Shown here in pieces: positions 1 through 7,129 of a stretch of DNA of 9,225 nucleotides. How positions within the stretch are numbered: position 1 is the stretch's first letter; every line of letters begins with the position of its first letter. Position numbers and translations under genes: made by a program. Source of the DNA: Acidobacteriaceae bacterium (lineage in GTDB: Bacteria; Acidobacteriota; Terriglobia; Terriglobales; SbA1); contig JAFAGX010000126.1 in NCBI GenBank assembly GCA_019237515.1, positions 1 to 9,225 of the forward strand, in the 5' to 3' direction. The notes beneath the pieces were generated by a model that worked only from the letters and a program-made list of their open reading frames with translations, did not search any database and was not told the origin of the DNA.

Positions 1-23
1 AGGCCCGGAGATGTTTATGACCT

Positions 24-55
24 CCTCTCGGTGACTCCGTACCTCCGTGGTAAAG
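24..55. repeat. Degenerate CTCCGTG-type repeat motif in the leader before fabI
   Basis: Three imperfect copies of one short word follow each other: CTCTCGGTGA (25-34), CTCCGTAC (35-42) and CTCCGTGGTA (43-52), then AAAG. From memory, strings of the form CTCnGTG-nCTCCGTG-CCTCCGTGGT are scattered through non-coding DNA of Acidobacteriota and several other phyla, often at gene borders. I cannot count copies here, so membership of such a dispersed family is an inference. A reading frame open from the window edge also crosses it (1-81, TGA stop), but its 26 residues match no family I recognise, so I do not call it a gene end. Nothing else is visible between position 1 and the fabI ribosome binding site (AGGAGA, 95-100). 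Confidence 0.4.
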
Positions 56-105
56 AGGCGCTGCCGCTGTTATTCTCTTGATTTCCATTTCCCCAGGAGA
101 CCTGC

Positions 106-876
106 ATGTCATCCAGTCTCGAAGGACGTACTGCCGTTGTCTTCGGAGTTGCCAACAAACGCAGCATCGCATGGTCAATCGCTCAGGGCCTGCACACCGC
201 CGGCGCGAACCTCGCCATCACCTATCAAAACGAGCGCCTGGAGCGCGAAGCCAAAGATCTGATTCTTTCGCTTCCCGGCGCACAGGCGTTTATGTGCGAT
301 GTATCGAACGACAGCGAAATCGACCGCCTTTTCGGCCAATTGAAAGAGAGTTATGGCAAGTTGCATATTCTTGTGCACAGCGTCGCATTCGCTCCAGCCG
401 ATGAACTCAAGGGAGAATTTGTCAGCACCACGCGCGAAGGCTTTCGCGTTGCCCACGATGTCAGTGTCTATTCCCTCATCGCACTTGCCCGCGCCGCCGC
501 GCCTCTGATGGAAGATGGCGGCAGCATCATCACAATGACCTATTACGGCGCGGAGAAAGTCGTGCCTCACTACAACGTTATGGGTGTGGCCAAGGCGGCC
601 CTGGAATGCACTGTGCGTTATCTGGCGTTCGATCTCGGGAAGAAGAAGATTCGTGTGAACGCGATTTCGGCAGGTCCAATCAAGACCCTTGCCGCCCGTG
701 GCATTTCAGGCCTGAGCGAAATGCTGAAGTCCCACGCGGAACGCGCTCCGCTGCAACGTAATGTGGATGTCAACGAGGTCGGCGCCACCGGAGTTTTTCT
801 TGCTTCTGACGCCAGCGCCGGCATCACCGGCGAAGTCATCTATGTCGATTGCGGCTACAACATCATGGGATTCTGA
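106..876 (+). CDS. fabI: Enoyl-[acyl-carrier-protein] reductase (NADH), FabI type
   Basis: This cytosolic enzyme carries out the last step of each type II fatty acid elongation round, reducing trans-2-enoyl-ACP to acyl-ACP with a nicotinamide cofactor. The 256-residue protein has the usual FabI length and is a divergent short-chain dehydrogenase. The N-terminal cofactor site reads GVANKRSIA (14-22), the form typical of enoyl reductases in place of the common GxxxGxG. The active site is complete: Tyr146 in TYYGAEK, Tyr156 and Lys163 in YNVMGVAK (Y-x6-K), followed by NAISAGPIKTLAA (185-197), which closes over substrate and cofactor. HSVAFAP (91-97) has Ala where E. coli FabI has Gly93, a site known for triclosan-resistance changes; Ala occurs naturally in other FabIs. 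The ATG start is fixed by AGGAGA five bases upstream and by the family N-terminus. It converges with tsaE. No promoter is evident. Confidence 0.95.
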   Translation: MSSSLEGRTAVVFGVANKRSIAWSIAQGLHTAGANLAITYQNERLEREAKDLILSLPGAQAFMCDVSNDSEIDRLFGQLKESYGKLHILVHSVAFAPADELKGEFVSTTREGFRVAHDVSVYSLIALARAAAPLMEDGGSIITMTYYGAEKVVPHYNVMGVAKAALECTVRYLAFDLGKKKIRVNAISAGPIKTLAARGISGLSEMLKSHAERAPLQRNVDVNEVGATGVFLASDASAGITGEVIYVDCGYNIMGF

Positions 877-901
877 GGACTGTTGATTGTCGAATTTCGG
901 T

Positions 902-941
902 TGAAGAATTTTGTGATCGCAGGTGCATACAGCATTCTTCA
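902..941. terminator. Weak inverted repeat between converging fabI and tsaE
   Basis: TGAAGAAT (902-909) and ATTCTTCA (934-941) form a perfect 8-base inverted repeat with a 24-base loop, inside the 73-base gap between the two stop codons. It could slow transcription in both directions. However, the stem is AT-rich, the loop is long and there is no clean T-run, so it is a poor match to an intrinsic terminator. No other signal was seen in the gap. Confidence 0.2.
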
Positions 942-949
942 TTCTTTAT

Positions 950-1420
950 TCAAAAGTCTTCAATCACCCTCACGTTTCGTTCATCCTCTCCCGCTCTCTC
1001 CAAGGCAATTTCCATGTCTTTCTCGCGCTGGAACCTCGCAAACTTCTCGCCCCACTCAATCAGCAAAACACTGTTATCGGTAATCAAGTCATCCAGTCCC
1101 AACGTCTCTAACTGCCGTGGCGTATCCACCCGATACAAATCGATGTGATACACGTTCACCGTCGGCCCGCGGTATTCATGTACCAAGGTGAATGTTGGGC
1201 TGGTTACATCCTCCTGCGAAGCCGCACGAAATCCCTCGGCGATCCCCTTCACCAGCGTGGTCTTTCCCGCGCCGAGATCGCCACGCAGAATCACCAGCTT
1301 CGGCGGCGCAAGCGAGGCCGCAAGCTCACGCCCCAGCGCAATCGTCTCGTCTGGCGAATGAGTCGTGAATTCACGTTTCTGCATCGCGAAATCAGTATAT
1401 CCGGCATGGGCGAGTGCCAT
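950..1420 (-). CDS. tsaE: tRNA threonylcarbamoyladenosine biosynthesis ATPase TsaE
   Basis: TsaE (YjeE) is the small P-loop ATPase that works with TsaB and TsaD to transfer threonylcarbamoyl onto A37 of ANN-decoding tRNAs. With the ATG at 1420 the protein has 156 residues, close to the usual 140-160. It shows the Walker A GDLGAGKTT (residues 47-55), the TSPTF motif (73-77), HIDLYR (92-97) with the Asp/Tyr pair typical of the family, and the EWGEKF motif (122-127). The family N-terminal pattern S-x-x-E-T-x-x-L-G is present at 22-30. The start is uncertain. The ATG at 1420 has an AGGGGA 10 bases upstream. The ATG at 1384 gives 144 residues beginning MQKREFTT, which also fits the family, but has no visible binding site. 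A TTG at 1480 seems too long. The gene faces fabI tail to tail and is head to head with the M16 peptidase gene. It is an essential housekeeping gene in many bacteria. Confidence 0.93.
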   Translation of the reverse strand: MALAHAGYTDFAMQKREFTTHSPDETIALGRELAASLAPPKLVILRGDLGAGKTTLVKGIAEGFRAASQEDVTSPTFTLVHEYRGPTVNVYHIDLYRVDTPRQLETLGLDDLITDNSVLLIEWGEKFARFQREKDMEIALERAGEDERNVRVIEDF

Positions 1421-1535
1421 TCTCCGCTCATCCCCTGAGCTAACCGTGATTTTTTGCCAACCTTCCACTATTTGCTGCAATCTAATTCTCGTCTACTCAC
1501 AATCTCAGTATTCGCGACAGAAATGGCAGGTTTGC
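1421..1535. promoter_or_regulatory. Divergent intergenic region between tsaE and the M16 peptidase gene
   Basis: About 115 bases separate the two divergent starts and must hold promoters for both genes unless these start further inside. The stretch is richer in A/T than its flanks, with a run of six T at 1450-1455. I looked for -35/-10 pairs on both strands. The best + strand pieces are TTGCCA (1454-1459) and TCTAAT (1481-1486), but their 21-base spacing is too long. No operator-like palindrome stands out. A promoter is inferred from gene layout only. Confidence 0.35.
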
Positions 1536-4238
1536 ATGCTCCCTTCGTTGCTGCGATTCTCCATTCGTAAATTCGCTGTTCTGTTTTTCATTCTCCCAGT
1601 CTGCGGTTTCAGCAGCTTCGGACAAAAAACTTCATCCGCCGGGAACCCTGACAAAAACGTGGTCCGCGAGACCTTGCCTAACGGCCTCCGTGTCATCATC
1701 GTCCCCAACAACCTGGCCCCAGTAGTTACGGTAGAAGAGAATTACCTGGTTGGCGGAGACGAAACTCCTTCCGGCTTTCCCGGTCTGGCCCACGCGCAAG
1801 AACACATGGCTTTTCGCGGCTGCGCCAATCTCTCGGCTGACCAGATTGCTGCAATTTTTGCCCAGCTTGGCGGCGACAACAATGCCGATACCCAGCAAAA
1901 CATCACGCAATATTTCGAAAGCGTTCCCGCACAGGATTTCGAGGTTGCTCTCCGCGCCGATGCGGATTGCATGCGCAACATCGCGGATACCGATGCCGAG
2001 TGGACACAAGAGCGAGGCGCTATCGAGCAGGAAGTGTCCCGCGACCTCTCCAATCCCACCTACAAATTCCTTGTCCAGATGAATGAGGACATGTTTGCCG
2101 GAACGCCCTATGCCCATGACCCGCTGGGTACGCGGCCATCGTTCGACGCTACCACCGGACAGATGCTCAAGAAATTCCAAGAAAGCTGGTATGCACCTAA
2201 CAACGCCATTCTGATCATCACCGGGCAAGTTGATCCACAAAAGGCATTGGCGACTATCAAACAGCTATACGGAGACATTCCGAAGAAAAGTCTGCCGCCT
2301 CGACCGGACGTCCACCTTCAGCCGGTCAAAGCAGAGCACGTGAAGTTGCCCAGCGATTATCCATACACCATCAGCATCGTCGCGTTTCGCTTTCCCGGAA
2401 CTGATAGCTCCGATTACGCTGCGAGCGAGATACTCGGTGATGTCCTTGGCAGCCAGCGAGCCGATATTTACGGCCTCGTTCCCGCTGGCAAGGCGCTCGA
2501 TGCAGGATTCGAGAGTGCGGAGGCTTATCCGAAAGCAAGCGTCGGATTGGCTTATGCCGTCATCCCAAGCACCGCAAACGCTTCGACGAGTGAACAATCC
2601 TTGCAATCTGTCATCGAAAATTACTTGAAGAACGGAGTTCCTGCCGACCTCGTAGACGCCGCCAAACGAAAGGAAATTGCCGCCTTCGAATTCCAGCGCA
2701 ATTCCATTCCCGGTCTGGCAGAGTCCTGGTCGCAAGCAGTGGCCGCGGAGGGTCGCGAATCGCCGGAACAGGACTTAGAAGCGATCGAACGTGTCACCGT
2801 TCAAGATGTGAATCGCGTCGCAAAGCAATACTTGCTCATGCAGAGCACGGTTATTGGTACGCTCGTTCCGCAACCATCCGGGCAAGCAGTAGCCAGTAAG
2901 GGATTCGGCGGCACAGAGAAGGTGACACCTACCGCGACCAAGCCTGTTGCCCTTCCACCCTGGGCAGAGGCTTTAACGCGCTCGGTCGAAATTCCCAAGT
3001 GGGATTTGCATCCGGTGGAAACCACATTGCCAAACGGCATTCAGCTGATCGTTGAAAGCGAGCCACTCACGCCGACCATCACGCTCACCGGCGAGATACG
3101 ACATCAGCCCGATTTGCAGACTCCGCCGGGCAAGGAAGGGCTTGCCAGCGTCCTCGACGGCTTATTCTCCTACGGTACGACCACCCTGGACCGGCTTGCC
3201 TTCCAGAAAGCGCTGGACGATATTGCCGCCAGCGAAAGTGCAGGTGCAACTTTCTCTCTTCAGGTGCTGAAATCCTCGTTCGACCGCGGTTTGCAATTGC
3301 TTGCAGAAAATGAACTCCAGCCTGCCTTGCCGAACGATGCCTTCAAGGTTGTGCAGCAACAGACAGCCGATTCAGTGGAAGGCATGTTGCAGACTCCCGA
3401 TTACCGCACCCAACGCACTTTGCTCAAAGGACTATTGCCAGCCGCTGATCCCGAACTGCGTGAACCCACTCCAGAAAAGGTTTCTTCCCTGAAGCTGGAC
3501 GATGTGCGGGAGTATCACGCTAAAACCTTCCGACCTGATCTTACGAAAATTGTCATTATTGGTGACATTTCACCGGAAGAAGCAAAAAATGAAGTTATGC
3601 GCTGGTTCGGAAGTTGGAAAGCCGAAGGTCCCATGCCCGATGTGGATCTCCCTGCCGTGTCGCCGAACAAATCTGGAGCGAGCCAGGTTCCCGATCCTAC
3701 CCGTGTGCAAGATGAAGTGACGCTCGCCGAAGAGCTCGGCATGAACCGCTTCAACCCCGACTACTATCCGCTCCAGCTCGCCAATCACATTCTTGGCGGC
3801 GGATTTTACGCCACCCGGCTCTATCGCGATCTGCGCGAAAAAACCGGCTACGTCTACACCGTTTCAGAAGCCATTGACGCGGATCGCACTCGCACAGTGT
3901 TCCGCGTTTCCTATGGTGCCGATTCCGTAAATGTTTCCAAGGCTCGTGCTTTGGTAATTCAGGATCTGACTGATATGCAAACCACCCCTCCGGGTGCGGG
4001 AGAGATGCAGCAGGCGTTAGCGATGCTCTTGCGCGAGATTCCGCTCGATCAGTCAAGCGAAACGCGAATTGCGGAGGGTCTGCTTTCGCGTGCGGTGATC
4101 GGGCTGCCGCTGGATGAGCCGCTATGCGCCGCAGAGAAGTACAAAGCGCTCACCGCAGAGCAGGTTCGCGCGGCGTTCGCGAAATGGATCCGCCCGAATG
4201 ACTTCGTGGAAGTGGTCGAAGGACCTGCGCCAAAATAA
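1536..4238 (+). CDS. Secreted two-repeat M16 family zinc metallopeptidase (insulinase/pitrilysin type)
   Basis: A 900-residue peptidase with two tandem M16 units of about 450 residues, which in this family form a clam-shell chamber that degrades unfolded peptides. The signal peptide shows Arg7/Arg11, a hydrophobic stretch at 13-22 and a probable cleavage near SSFG-Q (26-30), so export to the periplasm is likely; Cys23 lacks a good lipobox. The first unit starts at TLPNG (46-50) and has the inverted zinc motif HAQEH (86-90). The third ligand is Glu166, 76 residues after His90, with Glu159 seven before it, the same spacing as in pitrilysin. The second unit starts at TLPNG (497-501). Where zinc would bind it reads GKEGLASVLDG (532-542), so it is catalytically dead. 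It keeps the substrate-side motif RDLREKTGYVY (764-774) with the Arg767/Tyr774 pair. The ATG at 1536 is chosen because it places the signal peptide at the N-terminus and follows GGCAGG (1525-1530); the frame stays open back to 1365 but would overlap tsaE. The substrate is unknown. Confidence 0.9.
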   Translation: MLPSLLRFSIRKFAVLFFILPVCGFSSFGQKTSSAGNPDKNVVRETLPNGLRVIIVPNNLAPVVTVEENYLVGGDETPSGFPGLAHAQEHMAFRGCANLSADQIAAIFAQLGGDNNADTQQNITQYFESVPAQDFEVALRADADCMRNIADTDAEWTQERGAIEQEVSRDLSNPTYKFLVQMNEDMFAGTPYAHDPLGTRPSFDATTGQMLKKFQESWYAPNNAILIITGQVDPQKALATIKQLYGDIPKKSLPPRPDVHLQPVKAEHVKLPSDYPYTISIVAFRFPGTDSSDYAASEILGDVLGSQRADIYGLVPAGKALDAGFESAEAYPKASVGLAYAVIPSTANASTSEQSLQSVIENYLKNGVPADLVDAAKRKEIAAFEFQRNSIPGLAESWSQAVAAEGRESPEQDLEAIERVTVQDVNRVAKQYLLMQSTVIGTLVPQPSGQAVASKGFGGTEKVTPTATKPVALPPWAEALTRSVEIPKWDLHPVETTLPNGIQLIVESEPLTPTITLTGEIRHQPDLQTPPGKEGLASVLDGLFSYGTTTLDRLAFQKALDDIAASESAGATFSLQVLKSSFDRGLQLLAENELQPALPNDAFKVVQQQTADSVEGMLQTPDYRTQRTLLKGLLPAADPELREPTPEKVSSLKLDDVREYHAKTFRPDLTKIVIIGDISPEEAKNEVMRWFGSWKAEGPMPDVDLPAVSPNKSGASQVPDPTRVQDEVTLAEELGMNRFNPDYYPLQLANHILGGGFYATRLYRDLREKTGYVYTVSEAIDADRTRTVFRVSYGADSVNVSKARALVIQDLTDMQTTPPGAGEMQQALAMLLREIPLDQSSETRIAEGLLSRAVIGLPLDEPLCAAEKYKALTAEQVRAAFAKWIRPNDFVEVVEGPAPK

Positions 4239-5621
4239 CTATGGCAAAATTGGCTTGATTCCAGTCAGTTCGCAAAAGCCAATTAGAGCAGGATAAAGAT
4301 CTGGGCCATAGCCCAAACAGGCATATTCGTTCGTCCAATTCTGCAGCAGGATGTCCATGTCGCCGTGCGCGGTCACGAAACCATGCGGCCAGAAGGGGAT
4401 TCCACATTCGTCGAGTCGTTTGTTCAGTTTCTCTTTCGGTGGCTCGAAAATGCTAGCTCGCGTGATTACCATTTGAAATTCTCCTTTGACCCTTCCCAGC
4501 CTCGCCAGAACCCCCTCTCCCACCTTGCAAATCAGCTTGACTGAAAGCCCGCCTGCTTCCCCTTCGGTCGGAATGCCGTGTTCCGAAAATCCCGCCGGGC
4601 CCAGTTTGCTGGCCAGGGACGGCGGACACGCGCCATCGCCGATGATCTTGATTTCCTTTTGCTTTTTATCAATGTGCTGGAGATCGCCGTAGTACACCCG
4701 CTCCTTACTAAGCTTGGTGAGAAGCAGAACGGTCAGTGCGGTGTTGAAGTCCCCCAGGGTGGAAGTTCCGTAGCCATCCTCGAGCATCATGCTTTGCGCA
4801 AAGCAGGTTGCGGAATACTCGTCGCCCAGCCCAGGAAAGGATTGAATCGTGTAGAAATCGAATTTTTCTCTCTCAACAACTTTCTTGAGCGCGAGGTATA
4901 GTCGCTGCGATCGCTCGTTGACCAGATTCTTCTCCGGTGCGGCTCCAAACAGTCGCCTCAGCCTTGGCTGCAAATTCCTCAACTCCTTCGGCGAAATCTT
5001 TTGTGCGGCGTGAATCAATTCAGTCGTATCACGCGAATCAATGTCGACGCCAAACATCCGCATCCATTGCGAAGGGTCGGCCACCCCACAAGTCTGTCCC
5101 ATGCCCCGTCCGCCGAATGTGCCCATGGTCGACATATTCAGAAAAGTTTTCAGATGAGCTGCGCGAGCGTAGCTGACAATGCTCTCAATCGTCTCCGGTT
5201 CGTCCGCCGCACCATAAACGAATTTGTGCGGTACGCCAATCTCCAGCAATCCTCCATGCATGACCAGTCCGCCAACCGGTCTCCATCCTTGTGACCCTGG
5301 ATGAGTCCACAGCAGCACGGCCTTGCCGCTTGCAACAAAGTCCCGAATCGCGCCCACCAAATGCGCAGCCCACACCCAAGTGCCGGAGAAGAGCACAACC
5401 ATATCGATGTCATCGTTGGATTTCATTTTTTTCAGCGCAGCGCGAGCCTCCGGCTTCGTCGCCAGCACTGTGTTGTGCTCAACCAATTTCAAACCCGCTT
5501 GCGACAGAGCGCGTTTGGAACGCTTCACAAACGCATCATCAATGAAAGGCGTACCCATCGGGTCTTTCAGGCCGTCCTTATGCACACCGTAGACAATGAA
5601 TCCCACTGTAGGTTGAATCAC
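4239..5621 (-). CDS. L-fucose/L-arabinose isomerase-family protein (FucI-like, COG2407 type)
   Basis: A 460-residue cytosolic protein of the FucI/AraA fold, whose members interconvert aldoses and ketoses with a divalent metal. The N-terminal half carries alternating beta-alpha segments such as DMVVLFSGTWVWAAHLVGAI (73-92) and the conserved GRGMGQTCGVADPSQW (171-186) before FGVDID (190-195). The C-terminal half has FPGLGDEYSATC (262-273), LGDFNTALT (289-297) and PHGFVTAHGD (412-421). By position I suggest Glu268, Asp291 and His413 as metal ligands. Two places look altered. The family's usual Cys-Glu-x-Asp reads TLGD (Glu to Leu), and the His-Cys-Gly near 328 reads GDG. The sugar substrate is therefore not predictable, and a non-isomerase role cannot be excluded. 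Translation starts at GTG, which overlaps the kinase TGA as GTGA (5618-5621), with the strong binding site AAAGGAGG, so the two are probably coupled. The TAG stop directly abuts the peptidase TAA. It is the last gene of the sugar cluster in this window. Confidence 0.8.
   Translation of the reverse strand: MIQPTVGFIVYGVHKDGLKDPMGTPFIDDAFVKRSKRALSQAGLKLVEHNTVLATKPEARAALKKMKSNDDIDMVVLFSGTWVWAAHLVGAIRDFVASGKAVLLWTHPGSQGWRPVGGLVMHGGLLEIGVPHKFVYGAADEPETIESIVSYARAAHLKTFLNMSTMGTFGGRGMGQTCGVADPSQWMRMFGVDIDSRDTTELIHAAQKISPKELRNLQPRLRRLFGAAPEKNLVNERSQRLYLALKKVVEREKFDFYTIQSFPGLGDEYSATCFAQSMMLEDGYGTSTLGDFNTALTVLLLTKLSKERVYYGDLQHIDKKQKEIKIIGDGACPPSLASKLGPAGFSEHGIPTEGEAGGLSVKLICKVGEGVLARLGRVKGEFQMVITRASIFEPPKEKLNKRLDECGIPFWPHGFVTAHGDMDILLQNWTNEYACLGYGPDLYPALIGFCELTGIKPILP
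4248..4284. terminator. Inverted repeat at the abutting convergent gene ends
   Basis: AATTGGCTT (4248-4256) and AAGCCAATT (4276-4284) form a perfect 9-base stem with a 19-base loop, just inside the 3' end of the isomerase gene and downstream of the peptidase stop. Read on the minus strand, the second arm runs into a short T-run (AATTTTG), weakly like an intrinsic terminator. On the plus strand no T-run follows. The two genes leave no spacer, so any terminator here must overlap coding DNA. The stem has only three G/C pairs, so this is a modest candidate. Confidence 0.3.
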
Positions 5622-7114
5622 CGTTCCTCCTTTGACCAGGCCGACAACGACGAACGCAAAAATTGATACCGCTTTAGCTGTTCTGAATATGCATCTGCCA
5701 ATTTTGTATCGGGCTCGATCACCGCTTCCTCGCGCATCATTGCCCGCACCGCCTCTTCAACATCTTTGAACTCGCCAACCGCAACTCCCGCGAGAATAGC
5801 TCCGCCAAGGCAGACTGCCTCCGGAGATCGCATCACATGCAGACGCTTGCCCGTTAGCGCGGCACGCAATTTCAAGCCAAGCGCGGAACGTGTGCCTCCC
5901 CCCGAGACGTGAACGTCTTGAAAATCGCCAGCAGCAGCGGTAAGCAATTTTGTAACGAGGGAGAGTTCGCAAGCCAGGCCTTCCAGTACGCCTTTATAGA
6001 TTTCAGTCCGCCCCGTTCCCGCGGTGAGACCGTAGATCATGGCGCGCGCCTTCGGGTTGAAATCCGGACTACAAGTGCCAAACAAATGCGGAGTGATGTA
6101 AAGACCTGTAGGTCGCTCTGGCGCGTTCGCTTCCAGCGACGCGTAGTGCCCAGATTCTGAGCTGCTCGTATTCTCGTGTCCGTACAGAAGATCGTGAAAC
6201 CACTTCACCATGATTCCAGATGGAAAATACGCGATCGTAACAAACCTGTCCGCAACCACATGACAATAAGAATTGAGACAGCTCTCCAATGCTGCTTCCG
6301 ACAGTACCGGATGATCCGAAGCTACAAGGACGCACTCGTAGGTTCCGATCGAGTCTGCGGCCTGCCCCTCTTTGATCACACCAACACCGACTGCGCCGCA
6401 AGGCTGATCATGGCCTCCGAGCACCACTGGCGTTCCGCAGGGCAGGCCCAGTTGGCTCGCCGCGGCGGCGTTGATTTTGTACGCAATCGTTCCGGCTGGC
6501 ACTGCAACCGGCAGGCGATCGGGTTTGAGATCGGCCGCTTCCAGAATCTCCTCCGACCAGCGATGTTGGCGGACATCAAAGGCGAGATAGCGTGATGCCA
6601 GAGAGTAGTCCCCGTATGGTGTCGCTCCGAGTCGGCCAAGAATGTAGCCGATGACGCTCACGAAACGCGCTGCGGAACAAAACAGGTCTGGCTGGCGGTC
6701 GCGCAACCAGAGAAGTTTGGGGAGAGGATACATCGGATGGCTAACGAGTCCGGTGATTTCGAAAATCCGCTTTTGCCCTAACTTCTTTTCAATCCACTCC
6801 GCCTCGTGCGTAGCGCGATTATCTTGATTCAGAATCGCGGGGCCAATTGCTTCACCCGCTTGGTTAGTGGGAATGAAAGTTTCGCCGTGTGAACTGAGGC
6901 TCAAAGCTTGAACAGGGGATGGAAGGTCCTCCGCAACATGGCGCGCGCAATCACAAAATGCGTCCCAGAAGCAACCCGGGTCCATCTCCGCGTGAGAAGG
7001 CCGGGGAAACTGCGGTGTGTAACTACTCGAGTGCCGCGCCAGTATGCTGCCATCGGAACTAAAGGCTACGGCTTTGCAGGAGCTTGATCCGATATCGAGA
7101 GCGAGCAGACTCAT
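5618..7114 (-). CDS. FGGY-family carbohydrate kinase (xylulokinase/fuculokinase-like, substrate unknown)
   Basis: A 498-residue cytosolic sugar kinase of the FGGY family (hexokinase/actin ATPase fold), of standard length. The N-terminal domain begins with the phosphate-binding strand LLALDIGSSSCK (3-14). SHGETFIP (75-82) and the conserved NQDNRA (96-101) contribute to the sugar pocket. The catalytic base is Asp236 in GGHDQPCGAVG (233-243), followed by SIGTYE (255-260). The C-terminal domain carries the adenosine-binding motif SGGGTRSALGLKLRAALTGK (404-423) and CLGGAILAG (435-443). Motifs place it in the COG1070 group, which includes xylulokinase, fuculokinase and LsrK; they do not separate these. 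It lies 15 bases after the aldolase gene and overlaps the isomerase-like gene by four bases, so it most likely phosphorylates the ketose made by the isomerase. The ATG at 7114 is set by the family N-terminus, but no Shine-Dalgarno is visible before it; coupling to the upstream gene may drive its translation. Confidence 0.9.
   Translation of the reverse strand: MSLLALDIGSSSCKAVAFSSDGSILARHSSSYTPQFPRPSHAEMDPGCFWDAFCDCARHVAEDLPSPVQALSLSSHGETFIPTNQAGEAIGPAILNQDNRATHEAEWIEKKLGQKRIFEITGLVSHPMYPLPKLLWLRDRQPDLFCSAARFVSVIGYILGRLGATPYGDYSLASRYLAFDVRQHRWSEEILEAADLKPDRLPVAVPAGTIAYKINAAAASQLGLPCGTPVVLGGHDQPCGAVGVGVIKEGQAADSIGTYECVLVASDHPVLSEAALESCLNSYCHVVADRFVTIAYFPSGIMVKWFHDLLYGHENTSSSESGHYASLEANAPERPTGLYITPHLFGTCSPDFNPKARAMIYGLTAGTGRTEIYKGVLEGLACELSLVTKLLTAAAGDFQDVHVSGGGTRSALGLKLRAALTGKRLHVMRSPEAVCLGGAILAGVAVGEFKDVEEAVRAMMREEAVIEPDTKLADAYSEQLKRYQFLRSSLSAWSKEER
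5626..5633 (-). promoter_or_regulatory. Strong ribosome binding site fixing the GTG start of the isomerase-like gene
   Basis: On the minus strand AAAGGAGG lies four bases before the GTG at 5621, within the last codons of the kinase gene. It is close to a perfect Shine-Dalgarno sequence and supports GTG as the true start. With the GTGA stop/start overlap, it suggests coupled but efficient translation of the last gene. Confidence 0.75.
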
Positions 7115-7129
7115 GGTGCGTGAGTTGCT

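Noticed and set aside
1..81. Open frame from the window edge ending in TGA, a possible end of an upstream gene
   Set aside because: The 26 residues match nothing I recognise and much of the frame is made of the CTCCGTG repeat. It cannot be supported without sequence to the left.
175..570. 131-codon open frame antisense to fabI
   Set aside because: It overlaps conserved FabI codons on the other strand and shows no domain or initiation signal.
1365..1535. Extended N-terminus of the M16 peptidase beginning at an ATG inside tsaE
   Set aside because: The added 57 residues look unlike protein from this family, overlap tsaE and would bury the signal peptide. The ATG at 1536 gives a proper exported N-terminus and has a binding site.
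1632..2240. 202-codon open frame antisense to the M16 peptidase gene
   Set aside because: It lies wholly opposite well-conserved M16 catalytic coding DNA, has no recognisable domain and no ribosome binding site I can see. It is best explained as a shadow frame.
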